The notes beneath the pieces were generated by a model. The model made no database searches and was not told where the DNA came from. It worked only from the letters and a program-made list of their open reading frames with translations. Of a DNA stretch of 64,000 nt, positions 45,541-55,955 are shown in pieces. Both the position numbers and the translations under genes were made by a program. This DNA is from Spiroplasma poulsonii (GTDB lineage: Bacteria > Bacillota_I > Bacilli_A > Mycoplasmatales > Mycoplasmataceae). Positions within the stretch are counted from its first letter, which is position 1, and each line of letters starts with the position of its first letter. The DNA lies in contig NZ_CM020866.1 in the NCBI RefSeq assembly GCF_009866525.1, positions 1,428,832 to 1,492,831 of the forward strand. Direction: 5' to 3'.

Positions 45541-47032
45541 TTACAATTGTTTAGTTGTTTTATCCAAATATTCAAATATCATTTTTTTAGTAAAGGTTGC
45601 TGTGATTGAAATACTTTCATTAGTTATTAAATCAAGTTTTTTAAAAACAGCCTCAGTTAACAAATTCTTAATTGTATCACTAGATAATATTATAAAATTA
45701 TAATGATAATCCTCGTTACCAAGAATTGCCTTCGGAATTGTGATAGTTATGCCCCAGTTTTCATTTAAACTCTTTGTAAATAAATTACTAAACGAATCTT
45801 TAACTCTTTTAATTTCAAGTAATTATGTCATTGCATAACTAATTTTAGATTCATTCTCACTTTGTTCTCATGGTTTATTATATTTAACTTTACCACTAGC
45901 AACATCTTTTGATGAACCTAAGGTTTCTAATAATAATGGTTCATCAGCAGATGACCATTCACCATTCTTATTTTGTCAACCTTCTAAAATATTATGAAAA
46001 AGTGATTCAAGATTAGTATTAAACTTTAAAAATTCGTCATCTTTTTTAATTGCTTTATTTTTGATTTTACTATTAACGCTTAAAAAACCATCATTATTAA
46101 TATTTTTTGGTTTAGCAAATAAATATTTCCCTAATAAAAGTAATTTATTATCCGAATTATTAATATCTTTTTCTTGCTGCAGAAAATTATTAAAGTTAAT
46201 AACATTTGGTAATAACGCATTTAAAATATCAAGATATTTACCTTGATATGTTATTGTCAGACCCGTTATTATTTTTGTTTCACCCGAAAAAGTACTTTCT
46301 TTATAGTCTTCTCTTAATAATTTACTAAATTCAGAACTTAATTGTAAACTATTAACAAATTCATTTCATTGTTTTCAATGAGGGTCACTCTCATTAAAAC
46401 TGGTCGGAATTACTGTTGGCAAAGGGCCTAAACTATTAACTGATGTTAATAGTTTTAATATGTTACTAAAAACAGATGCTTCTACAAGTAATGAAACATT
46501 TAACCTTTCATTATCACCATCTAAATTAGTTATATTTTTCTTTATTGTTTCAACTTCTTTAAGATTTAAAACATTAGTCATAAAGTAAACTGAAAAAATT
46601 GTATTTTTTTGTTCAGCTATTTTATTGTTTTTTAAATCATGCCCTTTAAATTTTGCGGTTAATTGTAAATGACCATGTGCTTTTCATCGCCCCGCTTCAT
46701 CAGCCGTAATTTCTTTAAAGTTAGCGGGCGTTATTTGCTAATTCATCTTTAATATCTGCAAAGTGATCATCATATAATTTTTTAATTACATCATCTGCCT
46801 TAATATCATTATAATTTTCATTATCTAAAATCATTGGATTTGTCTCAGAATAAGAATTAATTTTTTCATTAAAATTCTTTTCTTGCTTTTCAAGTTCTTT
46901 CTTTTCTTTTTCATTGTCAACTTCTATTGTTGGATTTATTGATGTAATTTTATTTTGTTTACAAGCAATCGCCCCTAGACTCGTTGTACTAATAAATGTT
47001 AAACCACTTAAAAGCGTTAAAAGCTTTTTCAT
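45541..47032 (-). pseudogene. Lipoprotein gene with frameshift and nonsense codon
   Basis: Signal peptide MKKLLTLLSGLTFISTTSLGAIAC with a lipobox, then a charged coiled-coil-like part. A frameshift near 46728 (after DELANNA) shifts to ANFKEITADEAGRW and a long downstream frame. A TAA interrupts near 45825 (after KISYAMT). The reading then continues to a stop at 45541. The intact protein was about 495 residues, a surface lipoprotein of unknown role. It borders the phage region. Confidence 0.75.
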
Positions 47033-47152
47033 CTTTCCACTCCCTTGTTTTAAGCAAAAAATACAATTTTTATTGAAAATTTTAATATTATTATTAAATT
47101 AATAAATTATTATTACTTTTTTTGTTAGTAAATAGCAAAATTACTATATCAC

Positions 47153-47200
47153 AAAAAAAGTTTTAACAACTTTAATTTCAATAGTCGTGAAAACTTTTTT
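47153..47200 (-). terminator. Terminator of nagA-nagB
   Basis: Stem AAAAAAGTTTT...AAAACTTTTTT; on the minus strand followed by a T run. Downstream of the nagB stop. Confidence 0.7.
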
Positions 47201-47208
47201 CTAATCCA

Positions 47209-47955
47209 TTAATTAATGTTAATTCCGTGAGATTGTAATAAACCAGCCGCCGTTTTATCAACGACAACAGTAACATCCTGATGCATTTGTAAAGCGGTGC
47301 ATGGTCATAAATTATTGATTTCTCCTTCAACTAATTGTTTAATTGCTTGTGCTTTGTTTGAACCATTGGCAATTAAAATAATTTTTTTAGCATTTAAAAT
47401 TGATTTAATTCCCATTGATACTGCTTGTTTTGGTACTTCATTTGCTGAAGCAAAAAAACGGGCATTTGCTTGAATTGTTGTTTCTACCAAATCAACAACA
47501 CCTGTTAAGGAATTAAAATCAGCTAGTGGCTCATTAAACCCAACATGACCATTTGTTCCAACCCCTAATAGTTGTAAATCAATTCCCCCCGCTTTAGCAA
47601 TTAAAGCATCATATTCCTTTGCCCCAGCAACATAATCACCTGTTCCCAATGGAACATACGTATGGTTTTTATCAATATTAAGATGATCAAATAACTTTTC
47701 ATTCATAAAATAACGATAACTTTGAAGATGAGTTGGTTCTAAACCAACATATTCATCTAAGTTAAAAGTTGTCACTTTACTTCAATCTGTCTTATTTTTT
47801 TGATAATCTTCAATAAGATACTGGTAAATTGGTTCTGGTGAAGAACCAGTTGCTAATCCAAAGACAATCTTTGGATTTTGTTGCACTGTATTGACAAAAA
47901 TTTGCCCAACAACCTTTCCAATTGCATTTTCATCTTCAACAACAATTAATTTCAT
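47209..47955 (-). CDS. nagB: Glucosamine-6-phosphate deaminase
   Basis: Converts glucosamine-6-phosphate to fructose-6-phosphate and ammonia. 248 residues with FGLATGSSPEPIYQ (substrate phosphate loop), TTFNLDEYVGL (catalytic Asp), GVGTNGHVGFNEP (catalytic His) and MGIKSIL. Starts at 47955. 58 nt downstream of nagA. With nagA disrupted, its substrate must come from elsewhere. Confidence 0.97.
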
Positions 47956-48529
47956 TTTTTTAACCTCATTTCTTACTATTGTCTTATTATATCCTATAAC
48001 CTAAAAACTTCTTTTATTGCTTGAATTTCAATTGTGAATAAGCAACTTCACCTTCACATAATGTCATTAAAACCTTTAATTCTGCATCCAACACCACTAA
48101 ATCCGCTAATTTGCCAACAGCAATTGAACCGGTCTTTTCAAAAATTCCTAATTGCTTGGCAATATTAGTACTAGCAACCAATGCTAATTCTTGTAATGAG
48201 CAATTAGTAAAATGATGAAAATTACGAACACAATAATCATATGTTGCCACTGACCCAGCAATTGTCTCCGTTCCTTTAATAACAACTTTTTGCCCCGTTT
48301 TAACAACTGGCAAAGGTCCAAATTGATATTCCCCATCAGGAAGCCCTTTCGCAAGCATCGCATCAGTCACTAACGCAATGCCCGTTGCTCCTTTAATCTT
48401 GTAAGTTAAATTAATAATATTTTCATTGACATGAATTCCATCACTAATTAACTCTCCAACAACTTCATTGAAATTTAAAACCGCTGGAACAACTCCTGGT
48501 TGGCGATGATCATACTTACTCATTGCATT

Positions 48530-49597
48530 AGACTTCTTGCGATACCCTTTTTTATTAAAAATATTATTATAAAATATAATTTATGAGGACATAAAAATAT
48601 GAACAATAATAAATTTAATACTCTTAATGATAGAGAATGGTTAAGATTAACAGGAATAAAAAAATCCACTTTTAATAAAATGTTAGATATTTTAAAAGTT
48701 GCTGAAATAGAAAAATTTAAAAAAGGTGGTAAAACTAATAAATTATCATTAGAAAATAGATTATTGATGACTTTATTATATTGACGAGAATATCAGACTT
48801 ATTTTCATCTTGGTAAAAGTTTTGATATTAGTGAGGCTAATTGTTATCGTAATATTAAGTGAATTGAAGATATTTTAATTAAAAACTCTGATTTTCAACA
48901 ACTTGCTGGTAAAAAAGCACTAATAAATGATTATTTTAATGATAAAACTATTATTATTGATGCTACCGAAACTCCAATCCAACGCCCAAAAAAAGACAAA
49001 AACAATCTTATTCTGGTAAAAAGAAAAAACACACGATCAAAACACAAGTAATTATCGAACAAGAAACCAAAAAAATTATTGCAACAAGTTTTTCGCTCGG
49101 AAAAAAACATGATTATGCTTTATTTAAAGAATCAAAAATCCCAATTTTAAAAAATACCAAATTAATAGTTGATAGTGGTTATCAAGGAATACAAAAAAAT
49201 CACAATAATGTTCTAATACCTACAAATAAAACAAAGAAAAACCCTTTAAACAAAGAACAAAAGCAATATAATAGACTAGTTTCAAAAATGAGAATTATTA
49301 TTGAAAATATTTTTGCTATTCTTAAAAAATTTAAAATTATTACAGAAAAATATCGTAATCGAAGAAAAAGATTTGGTTTAAGATTTAATTTAATTGCCTC
49401 AATTTATAATTTACAATTATTATATTTAACATAAAATATTTATTTAAAATTAAATAATTTAAATAATAAATTAATTTTTCGTTGTGGAAAAATATTAAAT
49501 TTTTAAATAAAAAACATAATTAATTAAAATTATATTTTTCTATTAGTATCTTTTTTACAAATATTTGCAATTTTTTAACAAGTAATGCAAGAAGTCT
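48530..49597 (+). mobile_element. IS5-family insertion sequence, copy 3 (inside nagA)
   Basis: 1068 bp, one extra A in the non-coding leader compared with the other copies. Ends AGACTTCTTGC / GCAAGAAGTCT; direct repeat ATT at 48527-48529 and 49598-49600. Orientation opposite to nagA. Confidence 0.95.
48599..49434 (+). CDS. IS5-family transposase, -1 frameshift fusion
   Basis: First frame 48599 to a TAA near 49050. The second frame is entered by -1 slippage at the A7 run 48988-48994 followed by GAC, and ends at TAA 49432-49434. Catalytic residues include IDATETP (first Asp) and VDSGYQG (second Asp), with a final Glu in RIIIENIFAIL. Both frames intact, so the protein is probably made. Confidence 0.9.
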
Positions 49598-50270
49598 ATT
49601 ATATAAATGTGTAACATGTTTAACCCCCATTTTTACCCGCTCCGCCACTAAATCAAACGTCGCATTTGAATGACCAATTGATGGTAAAATATTATGTTCT
49701 AATAAAAACTTGGTGAAACTACCCTCTTCTTCTTCAGGTGCATATGTTACAATCCGAATATTATCATTTGAAACTGCGATTCATTTTTTTAAAAGTTCAA
49801 TGTTTGGTGCTTGTAAAAGCGTTTGATCATGGGCTCCTTTAAAAGTTTTTGAAATAAATGGTCCTTCTAAATGAGCACCAATCTGGCGAGCTTGTGGACC
49901 TTTATTATAATTTGCCATATAATCTTGATAAACAGTTAAAATTGATGTTATTGTTTCATCACTACCAGTAATAATTGTTTGACAATACTTTGTGATTCCT
50001 TCTTGGGCTACTTCTTGGGCAAATTTTTGAAAACTACCAATTGTTCCTTTTTCGGTATCTTCCCCATAACCGCCATGAACATGACCATCAATAAATCCTG
50101 GCATAATAATTGCTTGTTGTAAATCATAACCTGGTTCAGTCGTCTGCCCAGCATTAACACTAATAATCTTATTATCTTTAATTTCTAATCAACCATTTGT
50201 AATTACTTGGTCTTCACAAACTATTTTTGCATTTTTTAAAATCATCTTCTTTGTCTCATCTTTCTATTCT

Positions 50271-50963
50271 TTAAAAAGTAAAATTTAATGGTAATTTTTT
50301 CAAATCAAATGTTACTTTTTTTCGTCCTAAGCACCGATACAAGAGCGCTAAAATTAACATATGATTATTTTCTCGCAGTAAATAAGTTTGTTTACCAACA
50401 GTAATTTTAACACCAATATCAATATATTCAACATTATTAATATTGTTTAAATTAAACTGCACAACCCTTTCATTATTATCTTTATCAAAACCATCAATAA
50501 TGAATCGCTTGTTCGTAATTAACAATACTCCTTTGCAAAAAAAATCAGTCTCATTTTGAGCAGTAAAAAAATGAATATTAACGGCATTGTTTTTAAAATG
50601 ACATTTTTCCTTTGATTCTAAATCAAACGCCACTGGCAAGACTTTTAACGGTCGTCACAAGGTAAAATTAACCTCTTCAACATTATAAATAAATTCTTGT
50701 TCACGACCATTTAAAACTAAATCTAATTTCCGCTGATACTTATAAAAACGATGAATAAAATCTTGCGTATAAGCAAAGTTTTTTAAAATCCAGCGTTTAA
50801 AAATCCAATACTTAAAACTGCGAAAGTTTTGCTCACCCATTTTTTTCTGATAACGGTCTAACACAAACCGTGGTTTATACTTAAAATTATCTTCATTTAA
50901 AGCAAATTTTCATTTTTCACGTTTTAAATAAAAAGTTACATCTTTTGTCATTCTTGAAAACAT
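50271..50963 (-). CDS. Hypothetical protein with PH/GRAM-like segment
   Basis: 230 residues from ATG 50963 (a second ATG six nt upstream is possible; GGTGATGG precedes). Basic N-terminal half (YQKKMGEQNFRSFKYWIFKRW) and C-terminal half with FFCKGVLLITNKRFIIDG, VVQFNLNNINNVEYID and VKITVGKQTYLL, a pattern like bacterial PH or GRAM-type domains. No signal peptide. Ends 25 nt before nagA, so probably cotranscribed with nagAB, but no functional link is evident. Confidence 0.7.
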
Positions 50964-50994
50964 TTCCATCACCTTTGTTAATTATATAACAAAA

Positions 50995-51032
50995 TAAAAA
51001 AACTCTAAACTAATCAATTATTAATTTAGAGT
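50995..51032 (-). terminator. Terminator of the tRNA operon
   Basis: Stem ACTCTAAA...TTTAGAGT (51002-51032) with a T7 run on the minus strand, downstream of tRNA-Phe. Confidence 0.8.
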
Positions 51033-51058
51033 CTAGGGTTATTTTTAACTAAATTCAA

Positions 51059-51134
51059 TGGTGGTTCAGGACGGAATTGAACCGCCGACACTTTGAGCTT
51101 CAATCAAATGCTCTACCGACTGAGCTACTGAACC
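51059..51134 (-). tRNA. tRNA-Phe (GAA)
   Basis: Acceptor GGTTCAG/CTGAACC, discriminator A, encoded CCA. Anticodon loop TTGAAGC. Confidence 0.97.
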
Positions 51135-51139
51135 ACGAT

Positions 51140-51215
51140 TGGCGGTCTTGACGGGATTTGAACCCGCGATCTCCTCTGTGACAGAGAGGCATGATAACCA
51201 CTTCACTACAAGACC
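51140..51215 (-). tRNA. tRNA-Asp (GTC)
   Basis: Acceptor GGTCTTG/CAAGACC, discriminator G, encoded CCA. Anticodon loop CTGTCAC. Confidence 0.97.
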
Positions 51216-51217
51216 AT

Positions 51218-51293
51218 TGGTTGCGGGGGCGGGACTTGAACCCGCGACCTTTGGGTTATGAGCCCAACAAGCTAACCACTGCTCCACCCCACA
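51218..51293 (-). tRNA. Initiator tRNA-fMet (CAT)
   Basis: Anticodon stem with three consecutive G-C pairs (TTGGG-CTCATAA-CCCAA), the initiator hallmark, and 3' CCCCGCA-A-CCA. The 5' end is TGTGGGG, so position 1-72 is U-A rather than the usual C-A mismatch. Confidence 0.93.
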
Positions 51294-51348
51294 ATTTTAA
51301 TACTATCATATTTTAAGTTTTAATTGCAAGTTTTTTCTTGCAAAAAAA

Positions 51349-51441
51349 TGGCGGAAGATGAGGGATTCGAACCCCCGCGCGGCTTTCACCGCCTGTCGGT
51401 TTTCAAGACCGATCCCTTCAACCAGGCTTGGGTAATCTTCC
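51349..51441 (-). tRNA. tRNA-Ser (TGA)
   Basis: Acceptor GGAAGAT/ATCTTCC, long variable arm, anticodon loop CTTGAAA, discriminator G, encoded CCA. Confidence 0.97.
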
Positions 51442-51472
51442 ACGATGCTCTAAAAGCAATTAAATATAACAA

Positions 51473-51549
51473 TGGTGGACCCTACTGGACTTGAACCAGT
51501 GACCATCCGGTTATGAGCCGGATGCTCTAACCAACTGAGCTAAGGGTCC
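51473..51549 (-). tRNA. tRNA-Ile2 (CAT, lysidine-modified)
   Basis: Acceptor GGACCCT/AGGGTCC and anticodon arm ATCCGG-CTCATAA-CCGGAT match the AUA-reading Ile tRNA of Mollicutes and Bacillus more than elongator Met. Encoded CCA. Confidence 0.85.
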
Positions 51550-51550
51550 A

Positions 51551-51627
51551 TGGTAGCGAGAAAGAGACTTGAACTCTTGACCTCCCGGGTATGAGCCGAG
51601 CGCTCTAACCAGCTGAGCTATCCCGCC
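51551..51627 (-). tRNA. tRNA-Met elongator (CAT)
   Basis: Acceptor GGCGGGA with TCTCGCT (G1-U72 wobble), anticodon loop CTCATAC, encoded CCA. Assigned Met rather than Ile2 by acceptor and by its place in the cluster. Confidence 0.85.
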
Positions 51628-51661
51628 ATATAAAAATTTTAATTGCTTTTTGGTAAATTAA

Positions 51662-51737
51662 TGGTGGACCCGAACGGGATCGAACCGTCGACCCCCTGCA
51701 TGCAAGGCAGGTGCTCTCCCAGCTGAGCTACGGGCCC
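51662..51737 (-). tRNA. tRNA-Ala (TGC)
   Basis: Acceptor GGGCCCG/CGGGTCC with the G3-U70 Ala identity pair. Anticodon loop CTTGCAT. Encoded CCA. Confidence 0.97.
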
Positions 51738-51752
51738 AATTAAATAAAAAAA

Positions 51753-51829
51753 TGGTCGGAAAGACAGGATTTGAACCTGCGACCCCTCGGTCCCAAACCG
51801 AGTGCTCTACCAAGCTAAGCTACTTTCCG
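51753..51829 (-). tRNA. tRNA-Pro (TGG)
   Basis: Acceptor CGGAAAG/CTTTCCG, anticodon loop TTTGGGA, encoded CCA. Confidence 0.97.
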
Positions 51830-51852
51830 AAAAAAAATAACATTTAAATAGA

Positions 51853-51929
51853 TGGCGCGCCCAGAAGGATTCGAACCCTCAACCTTTTGATCCGTAGTCA
51901 AACGATCTATCCAATTGATCTATGGGCGC
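51853..51929 (-). tRNA. tRNA-Arg (ACG)
   Basis: Acceptor GCGCCCA/TGGGCGC, anticodon loop CTACGGA, discriminator G, encoded CCA. A34 would be deaminated to inosine to read CGN. Confidence 0.97.
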
Positions 51930-51967
51930 ATAGAAGTAAAAGTATTTAAATGTTAATCCGATTTAAA

Positions 51968-52043
51968 TGGAGGCACTAGTCGGACTCGAACCGACGATCG
52001 GGGAGTTGCAGTCCCATGCCTTAGCCACCTTGGCTATAGTGCC
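51968..52043 (-). tRNA. tRNA-Cys (GCA)
   Basis: Acceptor GGCACTA/TAGTGCC with U73 (Cys identity), anticodon loop CTGCAAC, encoded CCA. First tRNA of the cluster in transcription order. Confidence 0.97.
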
Positions 52044-52063
52044 ATAAAATCTAAACCCCTACT

Positions 52064-52091
52064 ATATTATCATATTCACAATGCATTTCAA
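52064..52091 (-). promoter_or_regulatory. tRNA operon promoter
   Basis: Minus strand TTGAAA, 16-nt spacer ending TGA, TAATAT. About 20 nt upstream of tRNA-Cys. Confidence 0.6.
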
Positions 52092-52137
52092 CTAAAATAG
52101 ACAAAAAACTTAAAATCATTTTCTTAATAAAAATTTT

Positions 52138-53757
52138 TTATTCAACAGCAATTAAAAATGAATATAATGGTTGATCACCATCAATAAATTCATATTCAAC
52201 ATCAAAACTTTCGTCAAGATATTTCCGGATGGCATTAATATCTCGCCTTTCAGCATCTTCACCCGTGAAAATTGTAACAATTTCTGTTGATTTACTAATC
52301 GCGCGGTCAAATAAATATTTCATTGTTTTTGATAAGGTTGGATATGAACAAATAATTTTTTTATTCATAATACCCATATATTCCCCTTTATTAATTTTAA
52401 CCCCATCAATTGATGTTGTCTTTGCCGAAGCAGTAATTCCTAAACTTGTTACGGTTTTTAAACTTGATTTTAAAGTTGAAAAATTCTTTTTCGCAATTTC
52501 ACCTGGTTCAAATGATAATGCGGCAACCATTCCTTCTTGAATCGAAGTTGTCGGTACAACATAAACATTTGATTTTCGTTCAACTTTTGCTGCTTGTTGT
52601 GCTGCTAAAATTGCATTACTGTTGTTAGGTAAAATAAAAACATCAACTGCATCAACCGCTTCAATAGCACTTAAATAATCATCTGTTGAAGGATTCATTG
52701 AAGAACCACCATTAACAGTATATTGAATATTTAAATCACTTTTAAAAAATTGAGCAATACCATTTGCTGGTGTTACTGCAATAATTGCCGCTGGATTTTT
52801 TAATTCCCGTTCAACGCTAATTGTTTTAACATGTTTTGCTGCTTGTAAATTCATATTTTCAATTTTAATATTTTTAAATTCACCATGTTGTTGTAAAAAT
52901 ATTAAAGTATTTCCAGGCATCAAGGTATGAACATGCACTTTTAAAATGTCATTATCAACAACAGCCACAATTGAATGGCCACCTTGATCTTCTAAGGTTT
53001 GGCGAACTTGGGTAACATTAATTTTATTAATATGTTTGCTATCTAAGATAACAATTGCTTCAGTACAATAATCAAATTCTTCGTTTTGTAAATCCATTAC
53101 AACATTATCACCAGTATTTTCAATTTGTTTTTTCCGTTGTGGCACAATTTTCCCAGTTTTTCAATATATTGTAATTCCTTCAAAAATTTTTACTAAGCCA
53201 AAACCACCCGAATCAACAACACCAACTTCTTTTAAAACTGGTAATAACTCTGGGGTATTATTTAGAGATTCTGTTGAAAAATCAACAATTTTCTGAAATA
53301 AATCAGGAAGCGGAATTTCTTGATCCAATGTTAAAACATGTTCAGCTGTTTCACGAATAACAGTTAAAATTGTCCCTTCAACAGGTTTCATCACAGCTTT
53401 ATAAGCTACTTCTTTTGCTTCTGAGATTCCTGCTTTAACTGAAACAAAATTTAATTCATCAAACTCTTTTAGACCGTTAGCAAAACCACGGAAAATCTGT
53501 GACAAAATAACACCAGAATTCCCCCGTGCTCCCATAATTAATCCTCGGGCAAAAACATCAGCAATTTTACTAATTGACTCTGAATCAAGGTCATTAATCT
53601 CCTTAACGGCATTTGTCATTGTTAAATTCATATTTGTTCCTGTATCACCATCGGGAACTGGAAAAACATTTAATTTATCAATTTCTGGATAAAAGTTATA
53701 TAAATTGTTATACCCGCTGATTAGTGAATCTTTAAAAGATTTTGCATTAAATTCCAT
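52138..53757 (-). CDS. fakA: DAK2-domain fatty acid kinase FakA (YloV family)
   Basis: 539 residues. An N-terminal DhaL/DAK2 domain with NVFPVPDGDTGTNMN and GARGNSGVILSQIFRG binds ADP/Mg. The middle and C-terminal parts (DYCTEAIVIL, GGHSIVAVVDNDILKVHVHT, ...FLIAVE) match the FakA/YloV family, which phosphorylates FakB-bound fatty acids for phospholipid synthesis. Start chosen at 53757 (MEFNAKSFKDSLI) because AAAGGTGATAG lies at the right distance; an upstream ATG at 53781 is less likely. Follows the Asp23-like gene, as is usual in Firmicutes. Confidence 0.92.
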
Positions 53758-53867
53758 TTCTATCACCTTTACATTTTTCATTTAATTACTTTTTCCTTTT
53801 TTAATTCTCTTAAGTGATATAATTGTAAATCTTGCATTGTGCTAATATCTCGTTGTTAATAAATTTG

Positions 53868-54206
53868 TTAAATTAATAAATCTTGAATATTTACATTAAC
53901 GTAAATCAGAATATCTTTTGAGTAAACATCCAATCTTTCTAATTCATACTTAATTCTAATTTGTATTTCTCGAGCAATATCTTTAATATTTACTCCTTCA
54001 AGTAAGATTAGAAAAATATCAATATAAAAATTACGACCATCTTGTCTCAATTTAATTGATTGTGAGTAATCTTTAAGTAGCATTGTAACATTTTCTTCGC
54101 TACTTTCTGCTTCATTAGCCTTAGCAAAACCAGCAACACCAGGAACGGTCGTCACTGCGGCATAAACTAAAGCTGCTATTTCAGTTACATTAACTTTTTC
54201 AATCAT
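53868..54206 (-). CDS. Asp23/Gls24 family protein
   Basis: 112 residues from ATG 54206 (MIEKVNVTEIAALVYAAVTTVPGVAGF). ALVYAAVTTVPGVAG followed by a beta-alpha pattern ending IQIRIKYELERL matches Asp23/YloU. This family is often encoded just before the DAK2 protein, as here. Cytosolic or membrane-proximal envelope-stress protein in other Firmicutes; role in wall-less cells unknown. Confidence 0.85.
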   Translation of the reverse strand: MIEKVNVTEIAALVYAAVTTVPGVAGFAKANEAESSEENVTMLLKDYSQSIKLRQDGRNFYIDIFLILLEGVNIKDIAREIQIRIKYELERLDVYSKDILIYVNVNIQDLLI

Positions 54207-54320
54207 AAAAATCACCACTAAACTTAACATTAATAATTATAGCGAGAAAATACAATAAAGCAATAAATTTATTATATTTTCTTAATTAAAATTATTAATT
54301 TTCGTTTTCTTTCTCTACTA

Positions 54321-54700
54321 TTATTTAAAAAAATCATCTAAATTAGTCAACATATGACTAGCACTAACAAGGCCGTCTAATGTTTTTTCCTCTGCTAATA
54401 TTAATTCTTTGTTTTTTAACACAAAGTCTTTTGTATCAATGCTTTGTTTTGCTGAAAGATCTTTAATTTTGATACATTCATTAACATCCTCTCAAGAAAA
54501 ACCATTTTGTACTCTTAAAGAAGCTATTGAATGAGCAATACTATGGTTTAACGCTTTTTGATCGCGTTTGCCACCAATTGTATTTTCAAATGATAAAGTT
54601 TGTGTAAACGAATAATGATTGCTACCTTGCCTTGGTCACTTGATTTTTTTACTGTCATCTCAATTATAAGATTTTCTCCCACATAGTATAATTTTACTAC
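54321..54700 (-). pseudogene. Fragment of unrecognised gene
   Basis: Frame of about 125 residues ending LDDFFK at TAA 54321-54323 with LCGRKSYNWDDSKKIKW near its beginning and ENTIGGKRDQKALNHSIAHSIASLR inside. No start codon; a TAA lies just upstream of the readable part, so the 5' end is missing. Not recognised. Lies in a zone of decayed genes (54.2-57 kb). Confidence 0.5.
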
Positions 54701-54833
54701 AAAATAAGGCTAATTAGCACCTTATCAGCCACAATAATCCAAAAATAAAAGATTCATAGATCGATGATATTTAGACTAAAAATCATCTTAAAAAGAGATA
54801 ATTGTCGTAAAATAACAAATTTAACTACTTCTT

Positions 54834-55135
54834 TTACTTCTGATAAGTCTTATTAAAATCAAAAATTATAGCAAAAAAAACATTTTTAACTAAGATACCA
54901 TATATTCGTTGTTTTCCCCCCACCCTAAAATAATCATATTTTTTAATATTTTGTGAAATTGTTTTATTAAAATGAATTTTAACATACTCTATTAATTCCA
55001 ATGGTAGGGTTTTCGGCAACCCACAATTATTAGTTTGAATAGTTGAATAATAACAAGTTTGTCTTGAACCTTGTTTTAAACTTCGTATAGAATAATTACA
55101 AATTTTTTTAATTTCATTTAGAAAATCATCATTTA
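54834..55135 (-). pseudogene. Fragment of small protein near the Panacea gene
   Basis: About 100 residues ending IFDFNKTYQK at 54834, without start codon (TAA codons precede). The core ...FRVGGKQRIYGILVKNVFFAIIFDFN... has the RIxGxL...F.I...D.N pattern seen in small proteins of phage and toxin-antitoxin loci. This resemblance is weak. An internal ATG at 55019 opens the last 61 residues. Confidence 0.4.
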
Positions 55136-55229
55136 CTTTTTTGATTTATTAATATATGTAAAATTGAAAAAAACCTTTTTATCTAATTCATCTATTTTAT
55201 TGACCATAACATCCTGGCTTCGTTATTTA

Positions 55230-55746
55230 TTAAATTAACTGTTCAATTTGTTTTAGTTTTTCGTGAAAATAACTTAATATTGCATCATCACTAATTTCTT
55301 CACCATAATTAGTTTCTTTTCACGGACCTTCAACATGCGAGATTGTTACTAATTCAAGCGCACTATATTTATTAAAATATATAAAAACTTTTTCAATAAA
55401 TTTTAATTGCTCTTTAGTAAAACTTTTTTCAATTTCAGCAATTTTTTCTGTTGTAAAATCCTTAAAATTATCTTTTCCAACATATGACTTTCCGTATTCT
55501 TTTAAGAAATAATACATTTCTTCTAAAACGGAGCCATATTTTCATGCTTTAAATTTTTCATCTATTATTTTTTCCTGAAATTTAGCCATAAATAAACCTT
55601 GAATAAACATATGTTAATTTTTGAATTTGTAAATTTGTCATTCCAAAAACATCTTTATTTTCAATTTGTAAATTTCTTTGAATTTTATAATTTTCTGCTA
55701 ATAATAAATATAGAAAATCTTTAATTTTAATTCCTTTACTTTTCAT
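55230..55746 (-). pseudogene. Panacea (SocA-like, DUF4065) antitoxin-type protein, frameshifted
   Basis: ATG 55746 with GGAGGGAT upstream. The first frame gives about 55 residues (MKSKGIKIKDFLYLL ... TNLQIQKLTYVYSRFIYG) and stops. The second frame continues KFQEKIIDEKFKAWKYGSVLEEMYYFLKEYG ... VTISHVEGPWKETNYG. IQKL, FKAWKYGSV and SHVEGPW are hallmarks of Panacea-domain proteins, which neutralise diverse toxins. One-base shift near 55590. If only the second ORF is translated (ATG 55589), an N-terminally truncated form could persist. Confidence 0.65.
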
Positions 55747-55955
55747 AATTATCCCTCCTTATGAAATAGATTTTATATATTCCAACCTTAATCCTTTCTA
55801 AACACTTTTTAGCAACAATAAAGACTGCCATTAATTTAAATAAATTATTATTTTATTTAATACCGCTGTAATATAATTATTATTACAAATGTTTGTTTAA
55901 ATTAATGCTTTTAATGCATTAACTACATATAATCCTTTCCAAAAATAGTTAATTT

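Larger units (their letters stand above)
48014..50245 (-). pseudogene. nagA: N-acetylglucosamine-6-phosphate deacetylase, interrupted by IS
   Basis: Metal-dependent deacetylase of the amidohydrolase family. N-terminal half includes MPGFIDGHVHGGYGEDT (metal-binding His pair) and AHLEGPFIS. C-terminal half includes YDHRQPGVVPA and LVTDAMLAKGLPDG (metal Asp). Removing the IS and one ATT joins VTHLYN to AMSKYDHRQPG in frame, the classic THLYNAMS motif. So the gene was intact until the insertion. Upstream gene 50271-50963 and downstream nagB are on the same strand. Confidence 0.95.

Noticed and set aside
51066..51287. 73-residue ORF across the tRNAs
   Set aside because: It is the translation of tRNA-Phe, tRNA-Asp and tRNA-fMet on the same strand; a shadow.
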